Assembly: GCF_003149245.1 (NCBI RefSeq)
Contig: NZ_QGDL01000015.1
Location: 99,398-163,397, forward strand
Length of the DNA stretch: 64,000 bases
From: Faecalicatena orotica
GTDB lineage: Bacteria > Bacillota > Clostridia > Lachnospirales > Lachnospiraceae
Direction of reading: 5' to 3'
Part shown: positions 62,812 through 64,000 of the stretch, piece by piece
How positions within the stretch are numbered: position 1 is the stretch's first letter
Layout of the letters: each line of letters begins with the position of its first letter
Notes under the pieces: model-generated
Told to the model about the DNA's origin: nothing
Database searches by the model: none
What the model saw: the letters and a program-made list of their open reading frames with translations, nothing else
Made by a program: the position numbers and the translations under genes

Positions 62812-63828
62812 ATGAAATTATACCCAAGACAAAAATTAAATGCAGGAATTGCCCTTATTTGTACGATTGCAATGTTGTGTCCGCCTGCTTTAGGACAGGC
62901 GAAAGAGTTTTCATCTGTTCAGGAGAAGGCCTCCAGCCTCCAGACAGAACTGGATGGAATCAACAAAGAACTGGCTTCTATCAGCGAAGAGATTGCTGAC
63001 ACGCAGATGCAGACAGAGATGATGTCAGCGGAAATTCTTCGTACAGAAGATTCTCTGCGTGCCGCACAGGAAGATGAGAACAAACAGTATGAAGATATGA
63101 AGGCACGGATAAAGTATATGTATGAGACCGGAGATGCCACACTCTTGGAATTACTTTTCTCTGCGGATAATATGGCAGACTTCCTGAATAAGGCAGAATT
63201 TGTGCAGAATGTCAGTGACTATGACAGAGAGATGCTGGACAAACTGACGGCGATCAGTGACGATATTGCTGCGAAAGAAAAGACACTGAAGGCACAGAAA
63301 AATGCACTGGGGGATTTAAAGACCCGGCTGGATAAGCGTCAGAAGGATCTTGAAGCAAAGGCGAAAGAGACATCCACAGATCTGGAGGCTTTAAAGGTAC
63401 AGATCCAGAATACGTCATCTAATGTGGTAATGAGTACGGACGGAAGAATCGTGCGGGGAACGGCCATGAAAGTATCGGCAGAAGAAGAGAAGCTGCTTGC
63501 CGCGATTATAGAATGTGAGGCGTATCAGGATTACAATTCACTCCTTGCCGTCGCAACCGTGATTATGAACCGTGTAAATGATTCCCGCTTTCCGAATACA
63601 ATTGCAGAAGTCGTATATGCATCTAACCAGTTCGAACCGGTTACTTTAGGCAGCCTCGATGCAGTCCTGTCAAGAGGGCCGAGCAATTTATCCTGCCAGG
63701 TGGCAGAAGATGCCCTCGCAGGGGCGAAACTGGCTTCCGTAGCGGACTGCTACTTTTTCCTCTATGCAGGAGCCACCAGCAAAGGCGGCGTGAATGTCGG
63801 GAACAATGTTTTCTTCCAGAGTTGGTAG
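62812..63828 (+). CDS. Secreted SleB-type cell-wall hydrolase with coiled-coil domain
   Basis: This 338-residue exported protein has a signal peptide (residues 1-30, cleaved near ALGQAKE) and a long coiled coil at about 35-210 (PcsB-like, as in SSLQTELDGINKEL). A C-terminal Hydrolase_2 domain from about 223 includes LLAAIIECEAYQDYNSLLAVATVIMNRV and NQFEPVTLGSL, with catalytic Glu in the IIECEA segment. The SleB domain cleaves peptidoglycan glycan strands; the coiled coil may regulate it through a partner. AAAGGAA precedes the ATG. It could act in division or sporulation. Confidence 0.92.
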   Translation: MKLYPRQKLNAGIALICTIAMLCPPALGQAKEFSSVQEKASSLQTELDGINKELASISEEIADTQMQTEMMSAEILRTEDSLRAAQEDENKQYEDMKARIKYMYETGDATLLELLFSADNMADFLNKAEFVQNVSDYDREMLDKLTAISDDIAAKEKTLKAQKNALGDLKTRLDKRQKDLEAKAKETSTDLEALKVQIQNTSSNVVMSTDGRIVRGTAMKVSAEEEKLLAAIIECEAYQDYNSLLAVATVIMNRVNDSRFPNTIAEVVYASNQFEPVTLGSLDAVLSRGPSNLSCQVAEDALAGAKLASVADCYFFLYAGATSKGGVNVGNNVFFQSW

Positions 63829-63838
63829 AATTTAAATC

Positions 63839-63892
63839 AAAGACCTCTAAAGCAGATTTGGCAGATGCCACAGCTGCATTGGAGGTCTTTTA
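63839..63892 (+). terminator. Terminator after the cell-wall hydrolase
   Basis: AAAGACCTCTAA pairs with TTGGAGGTCTTT across an AT-rich loop with internal pairing, ending in TTTT. The final 108 bases of the window (63893-64000) hold no recognisable gene. Confidence 0.75.
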
Positions 63893-64000
63893 AGCGGATG
63901 AATTGTCGTTACTGTTCACTCCCAATGTCAGTTAGTTAAGGATGGGTCTGGGCAGACCTAAACTTACGATTCCCTATAATCAGGAGAAGATGGGTGATAT

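Noticed and set aside
63893..64000. End of an insertion sequence at the window edge
   Set aside because: The last 108 bases have no gene and some repeat-like strings, but no transposase or terminal inverted repeat can be shown within the window.

Overview
This 64 kb window is chromosomal DNA from a low-to-medium GC Firmicute. It looks like a gut Lachnospiraceae species (Dorea, Mediterraneibacter, Faecalicatena or Blautia-like). The support is PolC-type DNA polymerase, MEP isoprenoid genes, a CIRCE element, a cysteine T-box, Firmicute LexA boxes, SigH, Rrf2/CymR-type regulators and an indolepyruvate ferredoxin oxidoreductase operon. Genus-level assignment is inference. Most genes have strong AGGAGG-type ribosome binding sites, and several promoters are near-perfect sigma-A sites with 17-bp spacers.

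Layout. 0-10 kb: two PLP aminotransferases (the second hisC-like), a small exporter, an XRE regulator, a membrane-anchored hypothetical protein, ispG and polC. 9.7-12 kb (minus strand): a CobW-type GTPase, a thioredoxin-like protein, an ArsR regulator and a YdcF-type protein, followed on the plus strand by glyA. 13.4-23.3 kb: an inducible carbohydrate or polyol catabolic cluster with two zinc dehydrogenases, an AlsE-like epimerase, an MFS transporter, a class II aldolase, a PfkB kinase, an aldo/keto reductase, a DeoR regulator and a dicarboxylate-type symporter. Its promoter carries a perfect 18-bp palindrome and repeated ATYTGTRAAACA-like sites. 23.3-24.1 kb: a gene-free 856-bp stretch holding two related nested palindromes of about 286 bp in opposite orientation. 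24.2-30.1 kb: an aromatic 2-oxoacid oxidation operon (paaK-iorA-iorB-ACT-paaK-ACT).

30-36 kb: a cold-shock protein, two Rrf2 regulators (the second CymR-like and leading metY-cysK), then ptsH-ptsI with an HPr lacking regulatory Ser46. 36.3-38.7 kb: two LexA boxes and a radical SAM/TIGR03915 DNA-repair pair. 38.8-45 kb: NfeD and SPFH proteins, a LytTR two-component system, a nuclease-helicase fusion and a MerR regulator. 45-48.8 kb: CIRCE-controlled hsp20, a TrmO-like methylase, MerR and LysR regulators and a TIGR01906 membrane protein. 48.9-54.1 kb: purL, then two identical tRNA-Met genes bracketing a DUF3781 gene, an isolated T4 gp19-like tail-tube gene and tRNA-Val. 54.2-60.7 kb: ispF, a GNAT acetyltransferase, a 35-bp perfect hairpin, and a cysteine T-box controlling cysE-cysS-mrnC-rlmB-sigH. 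60.8-63.8 kb: a GntR regulator with a palindromic operator, an ABC transporter and a SleB-type cell-wall hydrolase.

The most unusual structure is the pair of nested palindromes at 23330-24051. They share conserved short segments, while their helices differ by paired changes, as in a structured RNA or a template-switch-maintained DNA hairpin. A shorter likely relative lies at 36307-36378. Other points of interest are the isolated tail-tube gene between duplicated tRNAs, the SOS-controlled radical SAM repair pair with a putative sliding-clamp motif, the HPr without Ser46, and the shared regulatory repeats of the sugar cluster.
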